Assembly: GCF_012979235.1 (NCBI RefSeq)
Contig: NZ_JAATWC010000001.1
Location: forward strand, 124,001-188,000
DNA from: Dissulfurirhabdus thermomarina
GTDB lineage: Bacteria > Desulfobacterota > Dissulfuribacteria > Dissulfuribacterales > Dissulfurirhabdaceae
Length of the DNA stretch: 64,000 bases
Direction of reading: 5' to 3'
The translations under genes and the position numbers were made by a program. Shown here in pieces: positions 19,742 through 28,557 of this stretch (its first letter is position 1; every line of letters starts with the position of its first letter). Under the pieces are notes generated by a model. That model did no database searches. It was not told the DNA's origin and saw only the letters and a program-made list of their open reading frames with translations.

Positions 19742-20521
19742 ATGGGAGGCGACCTTCTGGAACTCATCATCCTCGGATCCGGGACGTGCGTTCCCTCCCT
19801 CCGCCGGGCCGGGCCGGCGGTCTGCCTCCGGGCCGGCGGGCGGACCCTCCTGGTGGACGCCGCCGCCGGCACCCTCCGGCAGCTGGTGCGGGCGGGCGTC
19901 GCCCACGACCAGGTGGATGCCGTCCTTTTCACCCACCTCCATCCCGACCATGTGGGGGAGTTCGTTCCCTTCCTCTTCGCCATGAAGTACGCCCCGGGCT
20001 ACCAACGCGAGGCGCCGGTCACGGTGCTGGCCGCCCGGGGCTTCTCGGCCTTCTACGGGCACCTCCAGGCGGCCTTCGGCCGGTGGGTGGAGCCGGGCCC
20101 GGGCCGGCTCGAGGTGCGGGAGCTGCCGGTCTCCGGCCCCGCGGAGACGGAACTCGGCCCGCTCCGCGTTTGCAGCGGGCCCACGCGCCACACGCCCATG
20201 AGCCTCGGGTACCGGGTGGAGACGCCGGCGGGGCGGTCGGTGGTCTTTTCGGGCGACACGGATGTCAGCCCCGAGCTGGTGGCGCTGGCCGCCGGGGCGG
20301 ACATCTTCGTATGCGAGTGCGCGGCCCCGGAAGGGCACAAGGTGGAGGGGCACCTGACGCCCTCGGAGGCGGGGCGGATGGCGGCCGAGGCCGGGGTCGG
20401 GCGCCTGGTGCTCACGCACTTCTACCCCGAATGCGACGCCCATGACCTCGTCACGCCCTGTGCCCGGTTCTACGACGGCCCGATCCTGGTGGCGGAGGAC
20501 TTCCTCCGGCTCGCCGCATGA
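19742..20521 (+). CDS. metallo-beta-lactamase fold hydrolase, ribonuclease Z-like
   Basis: 259 residues from ATG 19742. It starts with the typical LELIILGSGTCVPS. The zinc-binding motif THLHPDHVGEF, a later FSGDTD and the distal LTHFYPE are visible, as in the ElaC/RNase Z-like branch. The substrate is unknown. The annotated ATG lies at the very edge of repeat copy B. The probable Shine-Dalgarno GAGG (5 bases before the ATG) belongs to the element end, so the insertion may have replaced the native translation signal. Confidence 0.85.
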   Translation: MGGDLLELIILGSGTCVPSLRRAGPAVCLRAGGRTLLVDAAAGTLRQLVRAGVAHDQVDAVLFTHLHPDHVGEFVPFLFAMKYAPGYQREAPVTVLAARGFSAFYGHLQAAFGRWVEPGPGRLEVRELPVSGPAETELGPLRVCSGPTRHTPMSLGYRVETPAGRSVVFSGDTDVSPELVALAAGADIFVCECAAPEGHKVEGHLTPSEAGRMAAEAGVGRLVLTHFYPECDAHDLVTPCARFYDGPILVAEDFLRLAA

Positions 20522-20613
20522 AGGGGATGTTGCCCCGCGCCGCGCCGGCCGGAGCGCGAGGGGCTTCAGGTTTTCGGGCGGCTGGGCCGAAAAGGGAGGT
20601 GTCGGGGCGGCCG

Positions 20614-20642
20614 TTGACAAAACGGCGCCTTTCGACTAGGCC
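20614..20642 (+). promoter_or_regulatory. possible promoter of the DUF2914 gene
   Basis: TTGACA (20614-20619) is a perfect -35 box. The hexamer 17 bp later, TAGGCC (20637-20642), is a poor -10; an AT-rich stretch at 20646-20655 lies too far away. The start site is therefore uncertain. Confidence 0.35.
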
Positions 20643-20723
20643 AGAGAATAAAATAACAGGCCGGCCCGCCCCTTGGGGCGACCCCGGCAGGACGCAACGC
20701 AAGCGGAAAAGGAGAGTGGATCC

Positions 20724-21119
20724 ATGAAACCGAGAGGCCTCATCTGGTTGCTGGTCGTGGCGGCGCTGTTCTTGCTCCCCTTCCTGGCCCAGGCCCAGGA
20801 ACTCCAGGTGCACGATGCCGCCATCGCCACGTTCATCGAGGATCGCATGCCCCAAGGGGTGGGCGAGACCTTCCCCGCCGACGTGGGCAAGCTCTACGCC
20901 TTCACCCGCATCGTCGGGGCCGAGGCAGAGACCACGGTGACCCACAAGTGGTACCACGGCGACCAGCTGATGGCCGAGATCACCTTGCCCGTCCGGTCCA
21001 ACAACTGGCGGACCTGGAGCAGCAAGAACATCTGGCAGGGGTGGACCGGCCAGTGGCGGGTGGACGTCGTGGGGCCGGACGGAACGGTGCTCAAGTCCAT
21101 CACCTTCACCATCCAGTAG
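20724..21119 (+). CDS. exported DUF2914 domain protein
   Basis: 131 residues from ATG 20724, preceded by AAGGAGA. A signal peptide (about 1-24, ending AQAQ) leads into a compact beta-domain with LYAFTRIVG, THKWYHGDQ, WRTWSSKNI and GQWRVDVVGPDG. These are hallmarks of DUF2914, a small domain common in Deltaproteobacteria. Its function is not established. It forms a single-gene unit between its own probable promoter and a clear terminator. Confidence 0.85.
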   Translation: MKPRGLIWLLVVAALFLLPFLAQAQELQVHDAAIATFIEDRMPQGVGETFPADVGKLYAFTRIVGAEAETTVTHKWYHGDQLMAEITLPVRSNNWRTWSSKNIWQGWTGQWRVDVVGPDGTVLKSITFTIQ

Positions 21120-21142
21120 TCCCGGTTCTCGACACGACCGCA

Positions 21143-21174
21143 GGGCGACGGGCCTTTGCCCGCCGCCCTTTTTT
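21143..21174 (+). terminator. rho-independent terminator of the DUF2914 gene
   Basis: The stem GGGCGACGGGC / GCCCGCCGCCC (one A-C mismatch, loop CTTT) is followed by six T residues at 21169-21174. Repeat copy C begins at the next base. Confidence 0.85.
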
Positions 21175-21326
21175 GATGGCCCCGGGGAAAGCCCTCTGAG
21201 TGGATGGCTCAGCAAAGATCGCCAGGTGCAAGCCGCAAGGATGTCGGGGTGTGGAGCGTACGGTACGCCGCAATGACGAGAACATGCGAAGTGCCGCGGC
21301 CCCCCGCGCATCTCGACGACGCCATC
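21175..21326 (+). repeat. dispersed palindromic element, copy C
   Basis: A 152-bp copy in the orientation of A. It starts GATGGC and ends GCCATC, with CTCTGAGTGGATGGCTCAGC, AAGATCGCC, GGATGTCG and GAACATGCGAAG. The central palindrome is GCGTAC-G-GTACGC. Runs of T flank both ends (21169-21174 and 21327-21331), possibly a TTTTT duplication. It lies between the DUF2914 terminator and the YkgJ-like gene. Confidence 0.83.
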
Positions 21327-21424
21327 TTTTTGTCTCGTGCGCGGCCTTTCCGGTTGTGCCGGGCGGGAGGGACGTTGTACAAGGGAGGCAGGAGCCGGGC
21401 GGGGGAGCCAGGGGAGGAGGCGCC

Positions 21425-22096
21425 GTGGGGGCGGATCGGCCGGGGGCGGCTGCCGGTTGGCAGGAGGAGGGCCGGGATCTCTGGCGGCGCCTCGTCCGCC
21501 CCGACCGCCACGCCCTGCTGCTCGACCGGGACCTCCTCGCCGACCTCGATGCCTATGGCCTTTCCGGCCTGCTCCGGGAGCGGGAGGGGTGGCTGCACCC
21601 GGCGGTCCCCTGGGAACTCCTCCTCGACGACTACCTGCTTCCCGAGGTGCTCTTCCACTACGCGGCGCTGCTCCGGCTGGGGGTGCTCCCCGTGCTCGAG
21701 GCGGCGGCCGCCCGGCCGCCCGAGCCCGACGGGTGCGGGCGGTGCGGGGCCTGCTGCCTCTCCATGGCCTTCACCATCGAGACCCGGGCGGCGGACGTCC
21801 GGCGGCTCCGGGCCTTCCTCCGGGCGCCCGGGGTCGGGATGACGCCCCGGCGGGCCGCGGTCCTCGCCGGCAGCCTCGCCCGGGCCTGGTGCGGGGCGCG
21901 GCGGGTGGGGGCGGGCGAGGGGATGCTCCTGGCCTGCCCGCTTCTTGCCCGGGCGGGGAAAGGGGCCGCGGCGTGCGCCGCCTATGCCGCTCGGCCCGAG
22001 GTGTGCCGGGGCTTTTCCCGGGCACAGTGCGAGCGGTTCCTGGAGGAGCGCCGGCGCTGGAAGGAGCGGCGCCGGGCGACAGCCGCCGGGGAGTGA
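21425..22096 (+). CDS. YkgJ-like Cys-rich (Fe-S/zinc-chelating) protein
   Basis: 223 residues from GTG 21425, which follows GGGAGGAGG closely. The core is CGRCGACC, a pair of distal cysteines (LLACPLL) and a CR..FSRAQC tail, the arrangement of the YkgJ/CxxCxxCC family thought to bind a metal or cluster. The first 100 residues are not recognisable beyond predicted helices. Function unknown. It is convergent with the flx operon: its stop lies 28 bp from the flxA stop. Upstream frames continue into repeat C but lack a ribosome-binding site. Confidence 0.75.
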   Translation: MGADRPGAAAGWQEEGRDLWRRLVRPDRHALLLDRDLLADLDAYGLSGLLREREGWLHPAVPWELLLDDYLLPEVLFHYAALLRLGVLPVLEAAAARPPEPDGCGRCGACCLSMAFTIETRAADVRRLRAFLRAPGVGMTPRRAAVLAGSLARAWCGARRVGAGEGMLLACPLLARAGKGAAACAAYAARPEVCRGFSRAQCERFLEERRRWKERRRATAAGE

Positions 22097-22124
22097 GGTC
22101 CGGAGCCGCCGAACGTCCGCCGGA

Positions 22125-22958
22125 TCAATACTCGGCGGGCAGCCGCCGGACCTCGGCCCGGGTGAAGACGGGGCCGTCCGTGCAGACGGTGGCGGGCCCC
22201 ACGGTGCAGTGGCCGCAGACCCCGAGCCCGCACTTCATCCGGTTCTCCAGGGAGAGGTAGACCTGCTCGTCGCGCCAGCCGAGCTTCTCCAGCGGCGGCA
22301 TGGTGAACTTGATCATGATGGGGGGGCCGCAGACCAGGGCGGCGGCGTTGTCCGGCGGCGGCGCCACCTGCTCGGCCACCGCCGGGACGAAGCCCACGAG
22401 CCCGTCCCAGCCGGGGGCCTCCCGGTCCACGGTGACGTGGACGGCAAGGTCGTCTCGGGCCGCCCAGGCCTCGAATTCCTTCCGGTAGAGGAGCATGCCC
22501 GGGGTGCGCGCCCCATAGATCACCGTGATACGGCCGTAGTCCGAGCGGTGGGCGAGCAGGTGCACCAGGGCCGCCCGGAGGGTGGTGAAGGCGAAGCCGC
22601 CGGCGATGATGACGATGTTCTTCCCCCTGAGGGCGTCCAGGGGAAAGCCGTTTCCCAGGGGGCCGCGGACGCCGATCCGGGCGCCGGGGTGCATTCGGTG
22701 CAGGGCGGTGGTGACCACGCCGGCCCGGTTCACCGTGAAGAGAAGGTGCCCGGTCTCCTCCGGCGCCGAGGCGATGCCGATGGGGATCTCGCCCTTTCCG
22801 GCGAGGGAGAGCATGGCGAACTGGCCGGGGACGTGGCGCCAGCGGGTGCGGTCGGCCTCCCGTTCGAGCACGAGGCGGAAGGTCTTGAGGCTGCCGTCCT
22901 CGGTCTCCACCACGATGTCGTCGATCCGGGCGGGAAGGGGGATGTAGGGGTTCTCCAT
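22125..22958 (-). CDS. flxA: FlxA-like FAD/NAD(P)H oxidoreductase subunit
   Basis: 277 residues from ATG 22958. A flavin-binding beta-barrel (about 1-100, with HVPGQFAML) and a ferredoxin-reductase NAD-binding fold (about 105-220) precede a C-terminal 2Fe-2S site, KCGLGVCGHC plus a later Cys. This matches the electron-entry subunit FlxA of FlxABCD-HdrABC and the gamma subunits of sulfhydrogenases. The proposed role is oxidation or reduction of NAD(P)H and transfer of electrons to the FlxB/FlxC clusters. It is the last gene of the hdr-flx operon, 11 bp after flxB. Confidence 0.85.
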   Translation of the reverse strand: MENPYIPLPARIDDIVVETEDGSLKTFRLVLEREADRTRWRHVPGQFAMLSLAGKGEIPIGIASAPEETGHLLFTVNRAGVVTTALHRMHPGARIGVRGPLGNGFPLDALRGKNIVIIAGGFAFTTLRAALVHLLAHRSDYGRITVIYGARTPGMLLYRKEFEAWAARDDLAVHVTVDREAPGWDGLVGFVPAVAEQVAPPPDNAAALVCGPPIMIKFTMPPLEKLGWRDEQVYLSLENRMKCGLGVCGHCTVGPATVCTDGPVFTRAEVRRLPAEY

Positions 22959-22969
22959 GGTCCGGGTCC

Positions 22970-24010
22970 TCAGGCGCCGCGGCCGGCGAAGGCGAGCATC
23001 TCCCGCAGGACCTCGCGCACGTCGATCCCCACCGGGCACTCCCGGATGCAACGCCCGCAGCCCACGCACGAGAAGGGGCCGTAGCGGTCCGGGAAGTAGC
23101 GGAACTTGTGGAGGAACCGGTTCCGGACGCGCTGGAACTTGGCCCCCCGCGGGTTGTGCCCGGAGGCGTGCCGGGTGAAGAGCGGGAACATGCAGGAGTC
23201 CCAGTAGCGGATCCGCCGGCCGCGGCCGCGGAGCGTCTCGTCCTGGATGTCGAAGCAGTAACACGTGGGACAGAGGAAGGTGCAGGCCCCGCAGTTGAGG
23301 CAGGGTTCCGCGACCCGGCCCCAGAAGGGGGCGCCGTGCAGCGCGAGGAGGTCCACGGCCGCCAGGGGCGGGCGGGGGTCCGGGGCGCGGCCGGCCGCCC
23401 GCCGCGAGGCCTCCCGGCGCGCCGCGAGGCCCTCGGCGTCGGCCGCCGCCGCCGGCCGGCCTGCCTCGGGCGCCGCCCCTTCCCCCTTCGCCGTCAGGAC
23501 CTCCACGAGGAGGTCGCCGCCGTCCGCGGGGTGGAGCAGGAGGTCCAGCCCCTCGGTCCCGAGGGGGTCGCCCCCGGTCCACCGGCAGAAGCAGGTGCCG
23601 CAGGTCTCGGCGCAGGCCGCGCCGATGAGCACCGTGGCCCCGCAGCGGGCCTGGAAGTAGGGATCCCCGGCGAATGGGAGGGCGTTCAGCACGACGCTTC
23701 GCGCGTCGCAGGGCCGGACGCCGGCCAGGACCACCCGCCGGCCGGCCTCGAGGCGGGGCGGGCGGAGGACGTGGGCCTCCGGATCGTCCCGGCGCGTGGA
23801 GAAGACGGCCAGGGTCTCGGGCTGGGGGAAGAAGAAGGTCTTCAGGGGGGCCTTCGGCGGACCGGGGGCCTCGTCCGGGGTCTCGCCCGGGGCGAGGGAG
23901 GCCAGGGCCGGCCCCTCGGCCGTGGCCTTCGGGCCGAAAACCTCGGCGTCGCGGCCGAGGGCCGCGAGCCAGTCCGCGAGGGCCTGCCGGGGGAGGCGAA
24001 GGAGCTTCAT
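22970..24010 (-). CDS. flxB: FlxB-like 4Fe-4S dicluster electron-transfer subunit
   Basis: 346 residues from ATG 24010. The C-terminal half has two 4Fe-4S motifs, CLNCGACTFLCPTC and CVGCGRCIRECPVG. The N-terminal half contains the cysteine-rich segment CAETCGTCFC, as in hydrogenase/sulfhydrogenase beta subunits. A low-complexity stretch rich in Ala and Arg sits near the middle. Its likely role is wiring electrons between FlxA and the Hdr core. The start codon overlaps the flxC stop by 4 bp. Confidence 0.8.
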   Translation of the reverse strand: MKLLRLPRQALADWLAALGRDAEVFGPKATAEGPALASLAPGETPDEAPGPPKAPLKTFFFPQPETLAVFSTRRDDPEAHVLRPPRLEAGRRVVLAGVRPCDARSVVLNALPFAGDPYFQARCGATVLIGAACAETCGTCFCRWTGGDPLGTEGLDLLLHPADGGDLLVEVLTAKGEGAAPEAGRPAAAADAEGLAARREASRRAAGRAPDPRPPLAAVDLLALHGAPFWGRVAEPCLNCGACTFLCPTCYCFDIQDETLRGRGRRIRYWDSCMFPLFTRHASGHNPRGAKFQRVRNRFLHKFRYFPDRYGPFSCVGCGRCIRECPVGIDVREVLREMLAFAGRGA

Positions 24011-25068
24011 GCCGGTTCCTCCTCCCGGGGCGGGGGCCCCTCGGGGCCCGCCCCGCCGCCCGGCCCGGCGGTGAGGAACTCGTCCGGGTCGTCGGGCCGG
24101 AAGGCGGCCAGCGGGAGCGGGGCCCCGGGGTCGAGGCCGGCCTCCGTCCCGAAGAGCTCGAGGACGTCCTTTTCGAGCTTCTTGGTGAGAAGCCGGAGCC
24201 GGATCCCCATGGGGCAGGCGCTCTCGCAGGCCCCGCAGTCCGTGCACCGTCCCGCACAGTGGTAGGCTCTGAGCAGGTGAAAGAGGGCGGTGTCCGCCGG
24301 GTCGAGGCTCTTTCCCACCCACTGCGGCCGGGAGTCGTCCACGAAGCAGGTGGGGCAGTAGCAGAGGGGGCAGACGTTGCGGCAGGCGTAGCAGCGGAGG
24401 CACGGGGCGATCTCCCGGCGGAACCAGGCCCAGCGGTCCTCCGGGGTCATGGCCTCGATCTCCGCCACCTGGGCGTAACGGTCCACTCCGGTGCGCTCCA
24501 CGGGTTCGGCCAGGAGCCGGTCGTAGACCACCGGGGTCGGGTGGACGCAGGTCCGGCAGTTGTCGCGCACCACCTCCCAGCGGGGGATCGTCTCGTGGAG
24601 GCCCGGGCCTTCCACCCGCAGCTCGTGGGCCCCCTCCTCCACGCGCCGGATCTCGCGCCCCCCGACGCGGCGGAGGACCTTCCGGCGGTCGATCATGCCC
24701 CGGCTCGGGATGCCGAGGATCACCAGGCGCTCCCGCCGGACCCGGCCCTCCTGGATCTGGACCACGATGTTGCGGGACCAGCACCCCGTGGCCACCACGG
24801 CCACCTTGGGAAGCGGCCCCTCGGGCGGGGGGTCCTTCGGCCCCCGGGGCGGTTCCACGGCGGCGAGGATCTCCGGGAGGAGGTTCGCCGGGTTCATCAC
24901 GCAGAAGCCGTTCCATGTGAGGCGGTCGGCCTCCGCCGGTGTCCGGGCGGCGAAGGGGCGCGTGGTCATGGGCAGCGGCCCCGGGGCGAAGCCGAGGACG
25001 GCGGCCACCTCCCCGGCGGCCAGGAGCTCCCGGGCCGCGGCGCGGATCTGGCCGGCGAGGTCAGGCAT
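24007..25068 (-). CDS. flxC: FlxC-like 4Fe-4S electron-transfer subunit
   Basis: 353 residues from ATG 25068. The Fe-S motifs are CLRCYACRNVCPLCYC and CTDCGACESACPMG. The N-terminal domain contains GFCVMNPANLLPEIL and TGCWSRN. The overall plan resembles flxB, so the two may share ancestry. The order hdr-flxD-flxC-flxB-flxA is that described for sulfate reducers. The start overlaps the flxD stop by 8 bp, with GGAGGTGA just upstream. Confidence 0.8.
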   Translation of the reverse strand: MPDLAGQIRAAARELLAAGEVAAVLGFAPGPLPMTTRPFAARTPAEADRLTWNGFCVMNPANLLPEILAAVEPPRGPKDPPPEGPLPKVAVVATGCWSRNIVVQIQEGRVRRERLVILGIPSRGMIDRRKVLRRVGGREIRRVEEGAHELRVEGPGLHETIPRWEVVRDNCRTCVHPTPVVYDRLLAEPVERTGVDRYAQVAEIEAMTPEDRWAWFRREIAPCLRCYACRNVCPLCYCPTCFVDDSRPQWVGKSLDPADTALFHLLRAYHCAGRCTDCGACESACPMGIRLRLLTKKLEKDVLELFGTEAGLDPGAPLPLAAFRPDDPDEFLTAGPGGGAGPEGPPPREEEPA

Positions 25069-25513
25069 GTCTCACCTCCGGCAGGGTCTTCGCCAGGCGC
25101 CGGGCCGGGCCGAGGGCCCGGACCCCTTCGGTGACCTCGCGGGCGAGGGCGGCGAACTGCTCCCCCTCCGAGGCGGAGATCCAGGCGAGGCGGACGCGGC
25201 CCGGCTCCACGCCCACGAACTCGAGCAGCCGCTTCAAGAGGGAGAGGCGCCGCCGGGCCACCAGGTTGCCCTGGAGGTAGTGGCAGTCGCCGGGGTGGCA
25301 GCCCGAGACGAGGACCCCGTCGGCCCCGGCCTTCAGGGCGTCGAGGATCATCTCGGCGCTCACCCGGCCGGAGCAGGGGACGCGGACGATCCGGAGGCTC
25401 GGCGGGTAGGCGAGGCGGCTGACCCCGGCGAGGTCCGCCCCCGCGTAGCTGCACCAGTTGCAGAGGAAGGCGACGATCCGCGGCTCCCATTGCCCGGGCG
25501 CGGTCCCGGTCAT
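25061..25513 (-). CDS. flxD: FlxD/MvhD-type iron-sulfur delta subunit
   Basis: 150 residues from ATG 25513, which overlaps the hdrA stop (TGATG) with GGAGG upstream; an ATG at 25525 with GAGGAG is equally possible. It has the MvhD fingerprint: FLCNWCSYAGAD, the single-Cys VPCSGRV, and SGCHPGDCHY. MvhD hands electrons to HdrA. In some anaerobes the second Cys of GCHPGDC is selenocysteine; here it is an ordinary TGC-type Cys codon. It is the bridge between the flx and hdr halves of the operon. Confidence 0.9.
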   Translation of the reverse strand: MTGTAPGQWEPRIVAFLCNWCSYAGADLAGVSRLAYPPSLRIVRVPCSGRVSAEMILDALKAGADGVLVSGCHPGDCHYLQGNLVARRRLSLLKRLLEFVGVEPGRVRLAWISASEGEQFAALAREVTEGVRALGPARRLAKTLPEVRHA

Positions 25514-28500
25514 CACTGCCTCCATGGCGACTCCTCCAGGCAGGCCTCCACGGCCGCCAGGATCTCGGCGTTGTCGAGGTTGGGGAGGGTCACGGCGCCG
25601 GAGCGGCACCCGGCCGTGCACGCCCCGCAGCCCTTGCAGAGCCCCGGGTCCACCACGGCGGCCCCGGCGGCCGGGTCCACGGTGACGGCGTGGTAGGGGC
25701 AGACGGCCTCGCAGACGCCGCAGGCGGTGCAGCGGGCCGGGTCCACCACGGCGGTGATGGGCTCGGCCGCCACGGCCTCGCGCGCCAGCACCCGGGCCGC
25801 CCGGGCCGCCGCCGCCTGGGCCTGGGCCACGGATTCCTCGATGGGTTTCGGGTAGTGGCAGAGCCCGGCCAGGAAGACCCCCTCGGTGGCGAAGTCCACG
25901 GGGCGGAGCTTCATGTGGGCCTCGAGGAGGAACCCGTCGGCGCCCACCGCGCACTTGAAGAAGCGGGAGAGGGCCCCTGCGTCGGCCCGGGGCCGGATGG
26001 CGGTGGCCAGGACCACGAGGTCCGGGTGGAGCCGGAGGTCCCGGCCCAGGATGGGTTCCCGGACGGTGACCTCGAGGCGGCCGCCGGCGGCGGTCACCTC
26101 CGGCGGGCGATCCAGGTCGTAGCGCACGAAGACGATCCCCCGCGCCCGGGCCTCCTGGTAGAGGTGCTCGCGCCGGCCGTAGGTGCGGATGTCGCGGTAG
26201 AGCATGAAGATGTCCGCGTCCGGGTGGCGGGTCTTGAGCTCGAGGGCCTGCTCGATGGCGTGGGTGCAGCAGACCCGGCTGCAGTAGGGGCGCTCGGGCA
26301 CCCGGGAGCCCACGCAGTGGATGAAGACCGCCTGGGAGAGCCCGGCGGGGCCGGCCGCGTCTTCGGCGAGGCGGCGGTCGAGCTCGAGGAGGGTCATCAC
26401 CCCGGGGTGGTCGCCGTGGCCGAACCGCCAGGGGTCCTCCGGCCGCCACGGCTCGCCGCCCACGGCGATGACGGCGGCGCCGTGGGCCACCTCGGTCCCG
26501 TCCGAGAGCCGGGTCCGGAACCGGCCCACGGAGCCCTCCACCCCGGCCACGGTGACGCCCGTCCGGAGGTCGACGAGGGGGTGGCTGGCCACGCGGGCCG
26601 AGATTTCCTCGAGCCAGGGGGCCACCGGGTGCCCCTCCCAGGTGCGGGAGAGGGCCCGGGCCTGGCCGCCGAGCGCGGCCTCGCGTTCCACCAGGGTCAC
26701 GGGGAAGCCCTGGTCCGCCAGGGCCAGGGCGGCGCTCATGCCCGCCACCCCGCCGCCCACCACCAGGGCCCGCCGGGTCACCGGGACCCGCCGCTCGGGC
26801 AACGGCCGGTGTTCCCGGACCCGGGCCACGGCCATCCGGACGAGGTCCTTGGCCTTCTCCGTGGCCAGGTCGGGCCGGTCGGGGTGCACCCAGGCGTCCT
26901 GGTCCCGGATGTTGGCCATCTCGAAGAGGTGGGGGTTCAGGCCCGCGGCCCGGAGGGTGGCTTGGAAGAGGGGCTCGTGAGTGCGCGGGGAGCACGAGGC
27001 CACCACCACCCGGTTGAGCCGCTCGCGGCGGACGGTCTCGGCGATCTGGTCGATGGTGTCCTGGGAACAGGTGAAGAGGTTGTCCTGGGCGAAGACCACG
27101 TCCGGGAGGGTCCTCGCGTAGTCGCGGACGGCGGGGACGTCCACCACGGCGCCGATGTTGACCCCGCAGTGGCAGACGAAGACCCCGATACGCGGCGGTT
27201 CGGCCGAAACGTCCCGTTCCTCGGGGTAGGTCTCCTCCCGGGAGGCCTGCCAGCGGACCGGCGCGAGCAGTCGGGCCGCCTCGTGGGCCGCGGCCCCGGC
27301 CTCCACCACGGTCTGGGGGATGTCCTTGGGCTCCGTGGCCGCGCCGCAGGCGAAGACCCCCGGGCGCGAGGTTTGGACCGGGGCGAAGGGGTCGGTCCGG
27401 ATGAACCCGTCCGGGTCGAGTTCCACCCCGAGCCGGCGGGCGAGCTCCGTCGCCGCCGGGTCCATCTCGAGGCCCACGGAGAGCACCACGAGGTCGAAGG
27501 TCTCCTGCCGGATCTCCCCGTCGTCGTCCATGAAGCGGAGGGAGAGGCCCCCCGGGGTCGCCGCGGGGAGCACGCTGTGGACCCGGGCCCGGTGGAAGCG
27601 GACGCCCTCGGCGGCGGCCCGCTGGGCGTAGGCTTCGAAGCCCTTGCCCGGCGTGCGAAGATCCATGTAGAAGACGTGGGCCTCAAGGTCGGCTCCCAGG
27701 TGCTCCCGGGCGATCACCGCCTGCTTGACGGCGTACATGCAGCAGACCGCCGAGCAGTAGGGCCGGTTGCACCGGTGGATGTCGCGGGAGCCCACGCACT
27801 GGAGCCAGGCGATCCGCCGGGGCGCGGCCCCGTCGCCCGGCCGGGCCGGGTGCCCCATGCACGGGCCCGAGGGCGAGAGCAGGCGTTCGAACTCCATGGC
27901 GGTCACGACGTTGGGCAGGCGGCCGTAGCCCGTGAAATCCAGGGCGCCGGGGTGGAAGGGGGCGAAGCCCGGGGCCAGGATCACGGCCCCCACGTCGAGG
28001 TCGAGTTCCTCGGCCCGATCGTCGAAGTTCACCGCGTCGGCGGGGCAGGCCTCGATGCAGAAGCCGCAGCGGCCGGGTTTCTTGAGGCGGATGCAGTGGT
28101 CGGGGTCGATGGCGTATTTCAGCGGGACGGCCTGGGGATACTTGAGGTAGGCGGCCTTGCGCCGGCCGAGGCCCAGGTCGAACTCGTCCGGGACCTGCTT
28201 GGGGCACTTGTCCGCGCAACGGCCGCAGGCGATGCAGCGGTCGGGGTCGATGTAGCGCGGGTGGCGGCGGAGCCGGGCCCGGAAGGCCCCGGGTTCGCCC
28301 TCCAAGGCGAGGACCTCGGTGAGGGTGTAGAGGTCGATGTTCCGGTGGCGGCCGCACTCCACCAGCTTGGGGGAGAGGATGCAGGCGGAGCAGTCGTTGG
28401 TGGGAAAGGTCTTGTCCAGCTGGGACATCCGGCCGCCGATGGCCGCGGTCCGCTCCACGAGGTGGACCCGGAAGCCCGCGTCGGCGAGGTCCAGGGCGGC

Positions 28501-28557
28501 CTGGACCCCGGCGATGCCTCCGCCCACCACGAGGACGCCGCCCGCCGGGGCGCTCAT
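25513..28557 (-). CDS. hdrA: HdrA-type FAD/Fe-S subunit, long form with duplicated flavin module
   Basis: 1014 residues from ATG 28557, longer than the about 650 of methanogen HdrA. Order: an N-terminal HdrA-like FAD module (GGGIAGVQAALDLAD, about 8-25) with NDCSACILSPKLVECG; ferredoxin motifs CIACGRCADKCP and CGFCIEACP (about 105-160); then a complete HdrA-like unit starting about residue 425 (FVCHCGVNIG) with a second FAD motif (GGGVAGMSAALALAD). C-terminal clusters are CTACGVCEAVCP and CKGCGACTAGC. HdrA is the flavin subunit that can bifurcate electrons between ferredoxin and the HdrB site. Four-bp overlaps with both neighbours indicate tight coupling. Confidence 0.92.
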   Translation of the reverse strand: MSAPAGGVLVVGGGIAGVQAALDLADAGFRVHLVERTAAIGGRMSQLDKTFPTNDCSACILSPKLVECGRHRNIDLYTLTEVLALEGEPGAFRARLRRHPRYIDPDRCIACGRCADKCPKQVPDEFDLGLGRRKAAYLKYPQAVPLKYAIDPDHCIRLKKPGRCGFCIEACPADAVNFDDRAEELDLDVGAVILAPGFAPFHPGALDFTGYGRLPNVVTAMEFERLLSPSGPCMGHPARPGDGAAPRRIAWLQCVGSRDIHRCNRPYCSAVCCMYAVKQAVIAREHLGADLEAHVFYMDLRTPGKGFEAYAQRAAAEGVRFHRARVHSVLPAATPGGLSLRFMDDDGEIRQETFDLVVLSVGLEMDPAATELARRLGVELDPDGFIRTDPFAPVQTSRPGVFACGAATEPKDIPQTVVEAGAAAHEAARLLAPVRWQASREETYPEERDVSAEPPRIGVFVCHCGVNIGAVVDVPAVRDYARTLPDVVFAQDNLFTCSQDTIDQIAETVRRERLNRVVVASCSPRTHEPLFQATLRAAGLNPHLFEMANIRDQDAWVHPDRPDLATEKAKDLVRMAVARVREHRPLPERRVPVTRRALVVGGGVAGMSAALALADQGFPVTLVEREAALGGQARALSRTWEGHPVAPWLEEISARVASHPLVDLRTGVTVAGVEGSVGRFRTRLSDGTEVAHGAAVIAVGGEPWRPEDPWRFGHGDHPGVMTLLELDRRLAEDAAGPAGLSQAVFIHCVGSRVPERPYCSRVCCTHAIEQALELKTRHPDADIFMLYRDIRTYGRREHLYQEARARGIVFVRYDLDRPPEVTAAGGRLEVTVREPILGRDLRLHPDLVVLATAIRPRADAGALSRFFKCAVGADGFLLEAHMKLRPVDFATEGVFLAGLCHYPKPIEESVAQAQAAAARAARVLAREAVAAEPITAVVDPARCTACGVCEAVCPYHAVTVDPAAGAAVVDPGLCKGCGACTAGCRSGAVTLPNLDNAEILAAVEACLEESPWRQ

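Noticed and set aside
25061-25513. Selenocysteine in FlxD/MvhD
   Set aside because: The position that is Sec in some homologues (GCHPGDC) is an ordinary Cys codon here, and the frame has no internal TGA.
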